Source: Lachnospiraceae bacterium (GTDB taxonomy: Bacteria > Bacillota > Clostridia > Lachnospirales > Lachnospiraceae). From it: DNA of 63,162 nucleotides. A program made the position numbers and the translations under genes. How positions within the stretch are numbered: position 1 is the stretch's first letter; every line of letters starts with the position of its first letter. The notes under the pieces are model-generated. The model searched no databases. It was not told the origin of the DNA and saw only the letters and a program-made list of their open reading frames with translations. This document shows positions 50,360 through 58,922 of this stretch, one piece after another. The stretch spans positions 1-63,162 of the forward strand of contig JAAWAR010000089.1 of the NCBI GenBank assembly GCA_022792295.1. The letters are read 5' to 3'.

Positions 50360-50964
50360 ATCAGCTCCCCAATCTCCTTTTTTAGGCACTCCTTCATCGC
50401 CCTGAGCGCCTTTCCGCGATGACTGACCTCATTTTTCTGCTCCATTGTAATTTCTGCCGAGGTCTTTTTATACTCTCTAAGCATCAGGATCGGATCATAA
50501 CCAAAGCCGCCACTGCCTGCTGGTTCGTGCGCAATAAAGCCTTCCATCGTTCCGCTTGTCGTCATGGCGCGTCCATCTGGCAGCACCGCTGCAATCACGC
50601 ATACGAAACGGGCTGTCCGCTTCTCCTCTACCACACCGTTTAGGCGGTGAATCAGGTTCCAGTTCTTTATCTCATACGAAGTATGTTCCCCCATGTAACG
50701 GGCCGAAAAGACACCCGGTTCCCCATTCAAATAATCAATTTCCAGGCCAGAATCATCGGCCAGTACGATGCCTTTCGTCTCGGCCCACACGGCACGTGCT
50801 TTAATGAGCGCATTTGCCTCGAAGGTCTCTCCATCCTCCACAATATCCACATGGACGTCCGCCTCGGGGATTGAAAGTACCTTTACGGGAAGTCCCTTTA
50901 AAATTTCGCGGATCTCCCGCATTTTACCCTCATTGGAAGTTGCAAAAACGATCGTATGTTCCAT
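50356..50964 (-). CDS. rdgB: XTP/dITP pyrophosphatase
   Basis: 202-residue Ham1 family nucleotidase that removes non-canonical purine triphosphates. N-terminal FATSNEGKMREIREIL, then VLADDSGLEIDYLNGEPGVF and GSGGFGYDPIL, and C-terminal SHRGKALRAM: all family motifs. Begins 3 nt after the upstream methyltransferase stop, so it is in one operon with the phosphoesterase downstream. Confidence 0.96.
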   Translation of the reverse strand: MEHTIVFATSNEGKMREIREILKGLPVKVLSIPEADVHVDIVEDGETFEANALIKARAVWAETKGIVLADDSGLEIDYLNGEPGVFSARYMGEHTSYEIKNWNLIHRLNGVVEEKRTARFVCVIAAVLPDGRAMTTSGTMEGFIAHEPAGSGGFGYDPILMLREYKKTSAEITMEQKNEVSHRGKALRAMKECLKKEIGELI

Positions 50965-50967
50965 GTC

Positions 50968-52134
50968 CTATTCGTTTCCTTTCTCTCTGCGTTCTCTTGC
51001 CGGCGGCTTGGGGCCCTGAAACTGATAAAAATATGTTTTCATCATACCGTTATAGATTTTACGGTTTTTGTCAGCCTTCCGTCCAAAATGTTTTTCCATG
51101 TCCTCATACGCTGTAATCACATAGGCCGACCAAGAGTCCAGGGCCGCAAATCGTTCGCCTAGCGTTCGATAAAGCTCCGGCAGATTCTTTTTATCCTCGA
51201 GTCTCTCCCCATAGGGTGGATTCGTAATCAGGAACCCATACTTTTTGGGATGGCTGAGTCCGCTCACCGGCCTCTGTTGAAAGTGGATCATGTCCCCGAC
51301 ACCCGCGGCCCTTGCATTGGCCCTGGCGGCCCGGATTATATCGCCGTCTATATCATATCCCTGCAGATCCGGCTGCACCGTGTGATCTACAAGCGCATTC
51401 GCCTCATCCATTGCGGCGTACCAATATTTACGCGGAATCAAATTCCGCCACTCCTCTGCAAGAAATTCCCGGTTCATACCCGGGGCCATATTGGCCGCCA
51501 TCATGGCCGCCTCAATCAAAAATGTGCCGCTGCCGCAGAACGGGTCTACCAGGATCCGGTCTTTTTTCCACGGCGTCAGCATGAGAAGCGCCGCCGCAAG
51601 TGTCTCGGTAATCGGGGCCTTGCTGGTAAGCGTCCTGTAGCCGCGTTTGTGCAGAGACTCGCCCGAGGTGTCAATCGCAACCGTTACCATATCCTTGTAC
51701 AAAAACACGCGCAGCGGATAGGCGGCTCCGTCTTCCGGGAACCAGCTAAGCCCGTACGCCTTTTTCATACGCTCTGCCATGGCTTTCTTCATAATCGACT
51801 GAATATCGGACGGGCTGAACAGACGGCTTTTTATGGAGGAAGCCTTGGCGACCCAGAACTTTGCATCCTTGGGGAAATATTTTTCCCAGGGAATCGCTCT
51901 GGTCGCCTGAAACAGCTCCTCAAAGGTTTCTGCACGGAATTCTCCGACCTTTAAGAGAACCCGTTCTGTTGTCCTCAGAAACACGTTGGTGCGGCACACG
52001 GCCCCGGCATCCCCTAAAAAGGTCACACGGCCATCCTCTACCCGGCTCACCTCGTAGCCCAGATTTGTAATTTCTTTTTTCATCACCGCCTCGAGCCCAA
52101 AGTGGCAAGGGACGATTAATTCAAATTTTTCCAC
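50968..52134 (-). CDS. THUMP-domain RNA methyltransferase (GTG start)
   Basis: 388 residues. N-terminal THUMP domain (FELIVPCHFGLEAVMKKEIT to about 155) for RNA binding, then a Rossmann domain with DPFCGSGTFLIEAAMMAANM and the m2G-type motif LITNPPYGERL. Family: RlmL N-terminal half / YcbY-YpsC-like, methylating guanine N2 in 23S rRNA or tRNA. Start codon is GTG at 52132-52134 with GGAG 7 nt upstream. Confidence 0.92.
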   Translation of the reverse strand: MEKFELIVPCHFGLEAVMKKEITNLGYEVSRVEDGRVTFLGDAGAVCRTNVFLRTTERVLLKVGEFRAETFEELFQATRAIPWEKYFPKDAKFWVAKASSIKSRLFSPSDIQSIMKKAMAERMKKAYGLSWFPEDGAAYPLRVFLYKDMVTVAIDTSGESLHKRGYRTLTSKAPITETLAAALLMLTPWKKDRILVDPFCGSGTFLIEAAMMAANMAPGMNREFLAEEWRNLIPRKYWYAAMDEANALVDHTVQPDLQGYDIDGDIIRAARANARAAGVGDMIHFQQRPVSGLSHPKKYGFLITNPPYGERLEDKKNLPELYRTLGERFAALDSWSAYVITAYEDMEKHFGRKADKNRKIYNGMMKTYFYQFQGPKPPARERREKGNE

Positions 52135-52228
52135 TGCTTTTCTCCGGTTTTCTGCCGTATTTTATCGGAGCCCCCAAACAAAGGAGCTCTGATTCTCCTT
52201 CATATTGTAATGGCTGCTTTCCCTGCTG

Positions 52229-52549
52229 TCAAATAGTTTCTCTCACGAAATGTGTTCCCCTGTAAGAATGAAGCCCACCTGACGTATTGAGAACCTCGTA
52301 GCCCATGGAGGAAAGATATTTCGCGGCCAGCATGCTCTGCCCGCCATAAGCACAGTACACGATAACCGGGCGATCCCTTGGAATGCAGACACAGACGGCG
52401 TCATCTACGAAAAGAGCAAGCGGCAGATTTTTTGCTCCCTCCAGATGTCCCTCCAGAAATTGCTCCTCTGGCCGGACATCCAGCAGCGTAAACATGCCTC
52501 CCTGCTCTAAAATCGCTTCCAGTTGTCTCATGGAAATCGTCTGGAACAT
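52229..52549 (-). CDS. Rhodanese-like domain protein
   Basis: 106-residue single rhodanese domain. LLDVRPEEQFLEGHLEGAKN is CH2A-like and VIVYCAYGGQSMLAAKYL holds the active-site cysteine with loop CAYGGQ. Predicted sulfur transfer or persulfide carrier in the cytosol. AGGAG precedes the ATG. No partner nearby. Confidence 0.9.
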   Translation of the reverse strand: MFQTISMRQLEAILEQGGMFTLLDVRPEEQFLEGHLEGAKNLPLALFVDDAVCVCIPRDRPVIVYCAYGGQSMLAAKYLSSMGYEVLNTSGGLHSYRGTHFVRETI

Positions 52550-52631
52550 AAAGCTCTCCTGTTTTGTTCTTATACCAGCATATTCGGCATAGGCGGGACA
52601 GGTTACTTCTGTATGGCAATCGCAAGAAAAA

Positions 52632-52656
52632 CGGCAGGGATCAAATGTCCCTGCCG
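52632..52656 (-). terminator. Terminator of the SQNN-repeat peptide gene
   Basis: Perfect 9-bp stem CGGCAGGGA / TCCCTGCCG, then TTTTTCTT on the minus strand, 18 nt after the stop. Confidence 0.85.
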
Positions 52657-52674
52657 CATAGCCGTCTGTGCAGT

Positions 52675-52842
52675 TTAGTAGTTGTTCTGGCTGTTCTTGC
52701 TGCTGTTCTGAGAATGATTCTGAGAGTTGTTCTGGGAATTATTCTGAGAACCGTTTTTGCCGCAGTTCTGGCTGTTGTTCTGAGAATTGTTCTGAGAGTT
52801 ATTTCTCATGTTGTTTTCCATATCATAGCTGTTTTTGGACAT
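52675..52842 (-). CDS. 55-residue Asn/Ser/Gln-rich repeat peptide
   Basis: Starts MSKNSYDMENNMRNNSQ and continues with about eight near-tandem SQNN-type units broken by QNCGKNG (one cysteine) and ending SQNNY. Very polar, no hydrophobic stretch. AGGAGG lies 9 nt before the ATG and a clean terminator follows, so it is a dedicated short gene. Similar short Asn/Gln/Ser-rich peptides occur in spore-forming Clostridia, where some are spore-associated; the function here is unknown. Confidence 0.8.
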   Translation of the reverse strand: MSKNSYDMENNMRNNSQNNSQNNSQNCGKNGSQNNSQNNSQNHSQNSSKNSQNNY

Positions 52843-52941
52843 TTGAAAGTACCTCCTAAAATGTGTTTACGGCGCCGGCTGCCTGTGGCCATACGGCTGC
52901 CTTTTTTCTTACACGCTTTAGTATGCACTGCTTCTTATTAT

Positions 52942-54297
52942 TTATCCCTTGCCAAGCAGTTTTTTTAATTTTTTGAGGCAGTGAAAGAATGCCGGTAGCA
53001 AAAACAGGTCTGCGCAGACCCAGGCAAGCGGGCTGGCAAAGCAGGCCGGAAGGAAGCCATATCGCGGCACCAGGAAAAAGCCTACAACTGCGCGGGCCGC
53101 CATCTCGCAGACTCCGGCAAGAATCGCAAACACGCTAAAACCCATCCCCTGAATCGTAAAGCGGACGACATTTACAAGGGTCAGCGCACAGTAAAACAGC
53201 GCATTTCCGATCAGGAACTGATAAATCTGGTCGATCACCGCCGTCTCGCCCGCGTCCAGAAACAAGAATGCGATCTGTCTGCCCCAAAAGAACTGAAGTG
53301 CCAGCGAAACAAACGAATAGGCAAAACCGATGAGCGAAGCGGCCCAGACCCCCTCCCGGACCCGCTCCAGTTTTCCCGCCCCGACATTTTGCCCGGCAAA
53401 CGTCGCCATTGTCCCGCCCAGCGCATCGAACGGGCAGCAAAAAAACAGGCTGATTTTGCTCCCTGTGGACACGGCCGCTACCGCCAGTGACCCCAATGCG
53501 TTGACTGCCGTCTGTAAAACCACGCTGCCGATTGCCGTGATGGAGTATTGCAGCCCCATGGGAACCCCCATGATGCAAAGGGCCTTCAGCATGAGGAGAT
53601 CGGGCTTTCTCTCGTCCCTTGTCATCCGCAGGATCGGATAGCGCTTAACCATATAAGCCAGGCATAAAACCGCCGAGATGCCCTGAGACACCACCGTTGC
53701 AGCCGCCGGGCCGCCAACCCCCATATTCAAAAATAAAATCGTAAAAAAATCCAGTATGACGTTCATCACGGAGGACAGCAAAAGGAAGTAGACCGGCGTC
53801 CTGCTGTCCCCGAGGCTTCGGATGATTCCGGCAAGCAGATTGTAGAGGTATGTAATCGGTATTCCCATAAAAATTATAAAAATATAATCGTAGGCCCCCT
53901 GGATAATGTCTTGCGGCGTCTTCATCCACTGCAGAATGTTCATGCAGAAAAATCCTACAGTCACGGTCATGATCACAGAAAAAATAGCAGACAAAAAAAC
54001 GGCGTTTGCCACAAATTTTCGGAGCCCCTTGTAATCTCCTGCACCGAATTTCTGCGCCACCGGAATTGCAAAACCGCTGCATACGCCAATGCAAAAACCG
54101 TTAATCATAAAATTAACAGCGCCCGTTGAGCCGACCGACGCAAGGGCTTCTACGCCAAGGCATTTACCGACAACGATCGTATCCACCATATTATAAAACT
54201 GCTGAAACAGGAATCCAAGAAGCATTGGGACCGCAAAACCGAGAATCAGCTTTGCTGACGGTCCCACAGTCAGATCCTTTCCCTGCTGATTTTTCAT
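52942..54297 (-). CDS. MATE family efflux transporter
   Basis: 451 residues, twelve predicted helices in two six-helix halves. N-terminal GFAVPMLLGFLFQQFYNMVD (first MATE motif) and GAGDYKGLRKFVANAV, with the repeated motif GAGKLERVREGVWAASL in the second half. Cation-coupled exporter of drugs or metabolites. ATG 54297 preferred, with GAGGCG upstream; the frame to 54360 is not conserved. Confidence 0.93.
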   Translation of the reverse strand: MKNQQGKDLTVGPSAKLILGFAVPMLLGFLFQQFYNMVDTIVVGKCLGVEALASVGSTGAVNFMINGFCIGVCSGFAIPVAQKFGAGDYKGLRKFVANAVFLSAIFSVIMTVTVGFFCMNILQWMKTPQDIIQGAYDYIFIIFMGIPITYLYNLLAGIIRSLGDSRTPVYFLLLSSVMNVILDFFTILFLNMGVGGPAAATVVSQGISAVLCLAYMVKRYPILRMTRDERKPDLLMLKALCIMGVPMGLQYSITAIGSVVLQTAVNALGSLAVAAVSTGSKISLFFCCPFDALGGTMATFAGQNVGAGKLERVREGVWAASLIGFAYSFVSLALQFFWGRQIAFLFLDAGETAVIDQIYQFLIGNALFYCALTLVNVVRFTIQGMGFSVFAILAGVCEMAARAVVGFFLVPRYGFLPACFASPLAWVCADLFLLPAFFHCLKKLKKLLGKG

Positions 54298-54394
54298 AGT
54301 GCTCGCCTCTTTCCCTAAAATTGAGTTTCTATTATAGCGCCCGCTCCGGGAATTGTACATACTGAAAAACGGAGAAAATTGAAGTATTTTTCCC

Positions 54395-54423
54395 TTTACT
54401 TTCCGTCAAAAGCATGCTATGAT
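54395..54423 (+). promoter_or_regulatory. Promoter of the riboswitch-folT transcript
   Basis: TTTACT at 54395-54400 and TATGAT at 54418-54423, 17-nt spacer, start near 54430. Confidence 0.5.
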
Positions 54424-54439
54424 AGCCCCATTAAAAAAT

Positions 54440-54540
54440 ATGCAGAGTAGGCGTGTGCGCGTCAAGTGCCTGTCAGACAGGGAGTTGCTGATGGGACGAA
54501 GGGCTTCGGTCCGCGGTGCAGGCGCCGCATCCCGCTGCAT
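54440..54540 (+). promoter_or_regulatory. Tetrahydrofolate riboswitch
   Basis: Closing stem ATGCAG / CTGCAT (54440-54445 with 54535-54540). The conserved core GCGCGTCAAGTGCC follows, then the hairpin CCTGTCAGACAGG, GATGGGACGAAGGGCTTCGG and CCGCGGTGCAGGCGCCGCAT, in the order of the THF-I riboswitch. It sits upstream of a FolT-type gene, as expected. A downstream UCUCCU (about 54560) could pair with the folT AGGAGG, suggesting control of translation. Confidence 0.88.
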
Positions 54541-54599
54541 CAGAAGATAGTATTATTATCTCCTGTTGTGGTTATGGTTTCTGCAAAGGAGGTATTTTT

Positions 54600-55160
54600 A
54601 TGAGAAAATTACTTGCTTTGATTTCTGAATCCTGCCATGAATTCAAGAATGTAAGCACAATCACAGTCTGCGCCATGTTTGGTGCCATCTCTGTCATCCT
54701 TGGACAGGTCGCGTCCATCCGCATCACTCCCTATTTAAAAGTCGGCTTCGGCGCACTGCCAAACGAACTCGTTGACTTTCTGTTCGGTCCGGTGGTCGGT
54801 GCACTGTTCGGCGGCTCCATGGACATCATCAAATTCATGCTGCGGCCCGACGGAAACTTCATGCCGGGTTACACCTTCAATGCCATGCTGGCTGCCTTCC
54901 TTTACGGCCTGTTTCTCTATAAGCGGCCAATCAGCCTGCCTCGGATGCTCGCGGCAAAGCTCACAGTCATCGTGTTCTGCAATATCCTGCTTGGCACTTA
55001 CTTAAGCAGCCTGCTTGTGGGAAAGGGCTTCCTCGCACTCCTGCCGCAAAGGACCCTTAAAAATCTGCTGCAGTGGCCCGTGGATTCTGTTTTGTTCTGT
55101 TTCGTAGCCAAAGCACTGGAACGTGCTAAGCTGTTTCAGTTGATACATAAACGGATATAA
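54600..55160 (+). CDS. folT: ECF folate transporter S component
   Basis: 186 residues, about six helices, membrane-embedded substrate-binding subunit of an energy-coupling-factor transporter. VSTITVCAMFGAISVILG and ITPYLKVGFGALPNELVDFLFG, then FGGSMDIIKFMLRPDGNFMP, match FolT-type S components. The ATPase/T module is not in the window. AGGAGG before ATG 54600; frame upstream to 54516 lies in the riboswitch. Folate control by the THF riboswitch supports the assignment. Confidence 0.92.
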   Translation: MRKLLALISESCHEFKNVSTITVCAMFGAISVILGQVASIRITPYLKVGFGALPNELVDFLFGPVVGALFGGSMDIIKFMLRPDGNFMPGYTFNAMLAAFLYGLFLYKRPISLPRMLAAKLTVIVFCNILLGTYLSSLLVGKGFLALLPQRTLKNLLQWPVDSVLFCFVAKALERAKLFQLIHKRI

Positions 55161-55163
55161 GAG

Positions 55164-55203
55164 AAGCGGATCGCAGAGAAACAAGTTCTTCTGCGATCCG
55201 CTT
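55164..55203. terminator. Terminator between folT and the second NlpC/P60 gene
   Basis: Perfect 14-bp stem AAGCGGATCGCAGA and complement, 12-nt loop, T-rich after it on the plus strand. Confidence 0.8.
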
Positions 55204-55246
55204 CTTCTTTTATTATAATCATTCATACAAGCCTGAACGGCTGCTT

Positions 55247-55954
55247 TTAATCCCCCAGAACGTTCACAACGCTTACCGGAGCCCGATAGCCTGCGGAACT
55301 GATGGTAATCCCGGTCCGCTCGTTTGACGCATGGATAATCTGGCCGTCGCCGATGTACATTGCCACATGATTGATATGTCGGCCGTTTCCGTAAAAGATC
55401 AGATCGCCCGGTCTGGCTTCAGCCATGCTGATCTGGCGGCCCTGCGTCGCCTGTGTGCTCGAGGAATGCGCCAGGCTCACACCTGCGGAATTACTCAGCA
55501 CATAGGAAGTAAAGCCTGAGCAGTCCACACCTTTATGCGGATTCGTTCCTCCATAGACATAGCGGCCTCCAACAAACTGCTTTGCATAGGCCACAATCTC
55601 CTGGCGCTTCGCCTCCGCTGTCAAAGCAGCCGCTGCTTTTGCCGTCTCCGCCATTGTTGTAGCTGATTTCACAGTATTTAAATAACCTTCCTGCTCCTCG
55701 GTGCGGATTTTAATCCATTCTCCGTCGATCAGCTCCAACACCTCATATGTACTCCCCAGCTCGGCCTGTCCAATCACAGATGCATCGTCTGCCGGTTTGG
55801 AATAGAGACTTGTATTCATGTCATCCACCCGGATCAGCATCGCAGAGGCTGTCTGCTCCTTTGGGCCCGCAGCCTGGGCTTTCTCCGGTGTGAATGCAGC
55901 AAAGGCGGCGCAAAAGATAAGAAGGCCGAATGTTCTATATAATTTATTTGTCAT
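55247..55954 (-). CDS. Secreted NlpC/P60 hydrolase with SH3 domain
   Basis: 235 residues. Signal peptide (LYRTFGLLIFCAAFAAFTPE, cleavage near AQA-AGP), a bacterial SH3 domain at about residues 40-95, an alanine-rich linker and a C40 domain with catalytic Cys in KGVDCSGFTSYVLS, His in INHVAMYIGDGQIIHAS and RPGDLIFYGNG. Peptidoglycan stem-peptide hydrolase. Same fold as the 48.5-kb gene but clearly diverged. Perfect consensus promoter upstream. Confidence 0.92.
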   Translation of the reverse strand: MTNKLYRTFGLLIFCAAFAAFTPEKAQAAGPKEQTASAMLIRVDDMNTSLYSKPADDASVIGQAELGSTYEVLELIDGEWIKIRTEEQEGYLNTVKSATTMAETAKAAAALTAEAKRQEIVAYAKQFVGGRYVYGGTNPHKGVDCSGFTSYVLSNSAGVSLAHSSSTQATQGRQISMAEARPGDLIFYGNGRHINHVAMYIGDGQIIHASNERTGITISSAGYRAPVSVVNVLGD

Positions 55955-56025
55955 AAGATCCCCTGTTCCCTTTTTTACTTGTTTTTGTCATTTATTACAA
56001 AAATGTTAAATCTTGTTACAAATAG

Positions 56026-56054
56026 ATTATATTTCTTTCTTCCTTTTTTGTCAA
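56026..56054 (-). promoter_or_regulatory. Promoter of the second NlpC/P60 gene
   Basis: Minus-strand TTGACA and TATAAT with 17-nt spacer. The 65-nt leader contains two TGTAA words 22 nt apart. Confidence 0.8.
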
Positions 56055-56136
56055 TCAAATTTTTCATTTTAATATTTTCTTAATATTTCCTTTGAATTTC
56101 CTTCAAACTTTTTAACGGGAACGGCGCAAATAAAAA

Positions 56137-56181
56137 ATGCCCTCTGCACGATCCTCAAAGGAAGATCGCACATGAGAGCAT
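56137..56181 (-). terminator. Terminator of the DUF1700 gene
   Basis: ATGCTCTCATGTGCGATC pairs imperfectly with GATCGTGCAGAGGGCAT, followed by six T on the minus strand. Confidence 0.75.
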
Positions 56182-56199
56182 ATTCTGCGGTTTGCGCCG

Positions 56200-56682
56200 T
56201 CATTTTCTCATATTTTTAAGGAGCCAGAAGACCAGACAGAGCACGAGAATCGGCCCGGCAAACCGGAATAAAAGATAAAAAAGGCTCCCGACCACATTCA
56301 GAACCGTTACAAGAGTTATGATCAAAAAGGTCGGAATAAGGATCCGCCAGTACCATTTAGTTAAGTCGAAATAATGAATATTCGATCTCTGGCCCCGCCT
56401 TGTCCCATAACCGGACGTCCCCTCGTCCTGATAGCCTCCCATGCCGTCAAAGGCGCCTGCCCCGCTTAAGGCTTCACCAGCCGCCTCACACGAATCAATA
56501 ATCGTCTTTGCCACGATTCTGGGCTCGCCAATCTCTGCGACGATTTCCTCCATCGTCCGGCCTTTGGCCATTTCCTGAGAAATATATTCCCTGTAATAGA
56601 TCAAATTGTCCCGGATCACTGCATTCGGCGCCTCGCCGGCAAGCGCCTCCTCCAGACCTTTCAAAAATTCTTCCCTGCTCAT
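56200..56682 (-). CDS. DUF1700 (HAAS-domain) membrane protein
   Basis: 160 residues. N-terminal HAAS signature (EFLKGLEEALAGEAPNAVIR, YYREYISQEMAKG, IGEPRIVAKTII), a glycine-rich linker and two C-terminal helices (residues about 112-158). DUF1700 proteins usually pair with PadR regulators; none is seen beside it. Function: membrane-linked signalling accessory, by analogy only. GGAG precedes the ATG. Confidence 0.85.
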   Translation of the reverse strand: MSREEFLKGLEEALAGEAPNAVIRDNLIYYREYISQEMAKGRTMEEIVAEIGEPRIVAKTIIDSCEAAGEALSGAGAFDGMGGYQDEGTSGYGTRRGQRSNIHYFDLTKWYWRILIPTFLIITLVTVLNVVGSLFYLLFRFAGPILVLCLVFWLLKNMRK

Positions 56683-56711
56683 GTCGTTCTCCTTGCTGTT
56701 TGTTGTCTCTG

Positions 56712-58649
56712 TTACTCCACTTTTTCCTTAATAATACCACCCCGGTATGCCGCGACCAGCTCTTTTAAATCCGCAATCTTTATCTCCAGCTCTCGTCCCG
56801 TATCCGTATCGGCCACCATGACTCTTTTTTTCATCTTTTCTACGATTGTCACTCTTGGCGTATTCTCATGATCCCGGTCAAAGGGCTTATGCTCTGCCAG
56901 CGCCAGATGACGCGAGTTAAAAATCAACGTATAGCCGGCAATCCCGGTCTTTGGCTGGTAGGATTTGGACAGCCCGCCGTCTATGACATAAAGCTTCCCA
57001 TTGCCCTTAATTGGGCTTTCTCCGTCCTTTAACTTCACTGGAACATGGCCGTTAATGATATGTGAGCCCTCAATCGGAAGACCAAACTCTTTTAAAATCT
57101 TGTCACAAAGCTCCTCTTTCTCACTCAGTTTGTAGTAGGGGTTCATGTTCTCCTTTGCAACGGCCTTATCCGCAACAAAGTAATTTTCAAATGTCGCCAT
57201 ATTATCCTTGCCGTAAACCGGCGATTTAGGGCCGCACCACAGATACCACATAAAATCACGATACCACTCCTTGGACGGGTCGTCATCCGGCAGGAAGTAT
57301 GCCATCTTAACCGCATCCTCGATATAGTCCAGCATGCGCTTGCCGGAATAGATAATCCCGTTGATACTCAGTTCGTCAAATTCCCCGTTCTCCTTCATGG
57401 GAATGCAGCCGTGATATAAAAGATTGGAATTGCAGCAGCGGTACATGCCGCCGTGTGAGTAAATAAACTTAATATGGCGGTGCAGGAGGCTGCTGTGGCG
57501 GAAAGAAAGGCAGAGGGTATGCAGCAGTTCCTCCTCCTCTTTCGTAAGCTTCAACGGGTCCTTCGGATCTACCGTCGGCAGATTTATATCCAGCATCTTG
57601 TATTCCTTGCCCCTGATTGCCACGGTTCCCTTTTCAAAATTAATTGCCGAAATATGCATACGGTTGTCCATCTTATACTCCGGATGGCGCCTCGTAATCT
57701 GTCCCTCAACCTTAAACTGCATGACTGCGATGGCCTTATGCATCTTTGCAGCAAGCCCCGGGTCCACCGCGTCATAGATGTTCTCGTCTAAAATTTTCGG
57801 CAAAAACCGCTCACATGGATCGTCCTTATAGATCCTGGCTGCAAACATGGATAAAGGCCGCAGGTTAATCCCATAGCCGTCCTCCAGGACATCAAAGCAG
57901 TTATAGCGGATTGCAATCCGCAACACGTTGCAGATACAGGCTAAGTTGCCGGTCGCCGCCCCCATCCAGGAGATGTCATGATTGCCCCACTGAATATCTA
58001 CATCATGAAAATGCGTCAATTCTTCCATTATAATATCTGCACGAGGGCCACGGTCAAAAATATCGCCGATGATATGCAGATTATCAATCGTGAGATTCTG
58101 AATCAGTTCGCCAAGCGCCTTGATGAACTCTGCTCCCATTCCGCTGTCAATAATCGAGTGAATGATCTCATCGTAATAAACCTTTTTATTCTCGTCATTA
58201 TAATCGACATGGATTAATTCGTCAATGATATAGGCAAAAGCCGGGGGCATTTTTTTCCGCACCTTCGAGCGCGTGTACTTCGAGGCGACTTCCTTACAGA
58301 TTCGTACCAGACGGTATACCGTGATACGCTGCCAATCTTCGCTGAATTTCCCTTCGCGCTTCATCACTCTTAACATACGCTCCGGATAATAAATCAAATT
58401 CGCGAGCGCAATCTCATCTTCGTCGGAAATCAGGTAACCAAAGGTTTCGGAAATTTTCTCACGGATAATCCCGGAGGCACTCCGCAGAAGATGAATAAAT
58501 GCCTCGTACTCCCCATGCAGATCACTAAAGAAATACTCGGTCCCCTTTGGAAGCCCGCGGATTGCCATCAGGTTGATGATCTCGCCCGACGCCGCCTTCA
58601 CAGTTGGGTATTCCCTTGCCAGCAGTTTCAGATACGCCAAATCTCTCAT
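56712..58649 (-). CDS. fbp: Fructose-1,6-bisphosphatase class III
   Basis: 645-residue gluconeogenic phosphatase of the Firmicute-type class 3 (metallophosphoesterase fold). Metal ligands in FFSDLHGEYEAF, IIGDIFDRGPRADIIM, IQWGNHDISWMG, IISGHVPV-like INGHVPVKLKDG and the C-terminal GGLSKSYQPKTGIAGYTL. ATG 58649 has GGGAGGA 7 nt upstream and starts at the conserved MRDLAYLKLLAREY. The open frame extends to 58859, but that would begin almost at the predicted transcription start. Confidence 0.94.
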   Translation of the reverse strand: MRDLAYLKLLAREYPTVKAASGEIINLMAIRGLPKGTEYFFSDLHGEYEAFIHLLRSASGIIREKISETFGYLISDEDEIALANLIYYPERMLRVMKREGKFSEDWQRITVYRLVRICKEVASKYTRSKVRKKMPPAFAYIIDELIHVDYNDENKKVYYDEIIHSIIDSGMGAEFIKALGELIQNLTIDNLHIIGDIFDRGPRADIIMEELTHFHDVDIQWGNHDISWMGAATGNLACICNVLRIAIRYNCFDVLEDGYGINLRPLSMFAARIYKDDPCERFLPKILDENIYDAVDPGLAAKMHKAIAVMQFKVEGQITRRHPEYKMDNRMHISAINFEKGTVAIRGKEYKMLDINLPTVDPKDPLKLTKEEEELLHTLCLSFRHSSLLHRHIKFIYSHGGMYRCCNSNLLYHGCIPMKENGEFDELSINGIIYSGKRMLDYIEDAVKMAYFLPDDDPSKEWYRDFMWYLWCGPKSPVYGKDNMATFENYFVADKAVAKENMNPYYKLSEKEELCDKILKEFGLPIEGSHIINGHVPVKLKDGESPIKGNGKLYVIDGGLSKSYQPKTGIAGYTLIFNSRHLALAEHKPFDRDHENTPRVTIVEKMKKRVMVADTDTGRELEIKIADLKELVAAYRGGIIKEKVE

Positions 58650-58862
58650 ATACAGTTCCTCCCACCCCATAAGGAAATTGTACTTGCAACCGTTTTTGCA
58701 CACTTCACAATTACAAACAAAAATCCTCCCGAGCCACCTGCGGTAATGTTTTTTTGCCGGCCTTTTCTGCGTGTTCATACGGCTCACGGCATGTGATCCT
58801 GCTTCGTCAGGCCCTTTTTTTACCCGGCCGAGTAAACGGTTACTTGCAATTTTTTCCATCTA

Positions 58863-58891
58863 ATAGTATCATATTCACAAAGGATTGACAA
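58863..58891 (-). promoter_or_regulatory. Promoter of fbp
   Basis: Minus-strand TTGTCA and TACTAT, 17-nt spacer, giving an untranslated leader of about 200 nt before ATG 58649. Confidence 0.6.
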
Positions 58892-58922
58892 CAAAATAGG
58901 CAGAAAGAAAGGCGGTTTTTTG

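Noticed and set aside
58650-58859. N-terminal extension of fbp with a Cys-rich stretch
   Set aside because: It would start at the predicted transcription start, and a strong ribosome site precedes the downstream ATG where family conservation begins.
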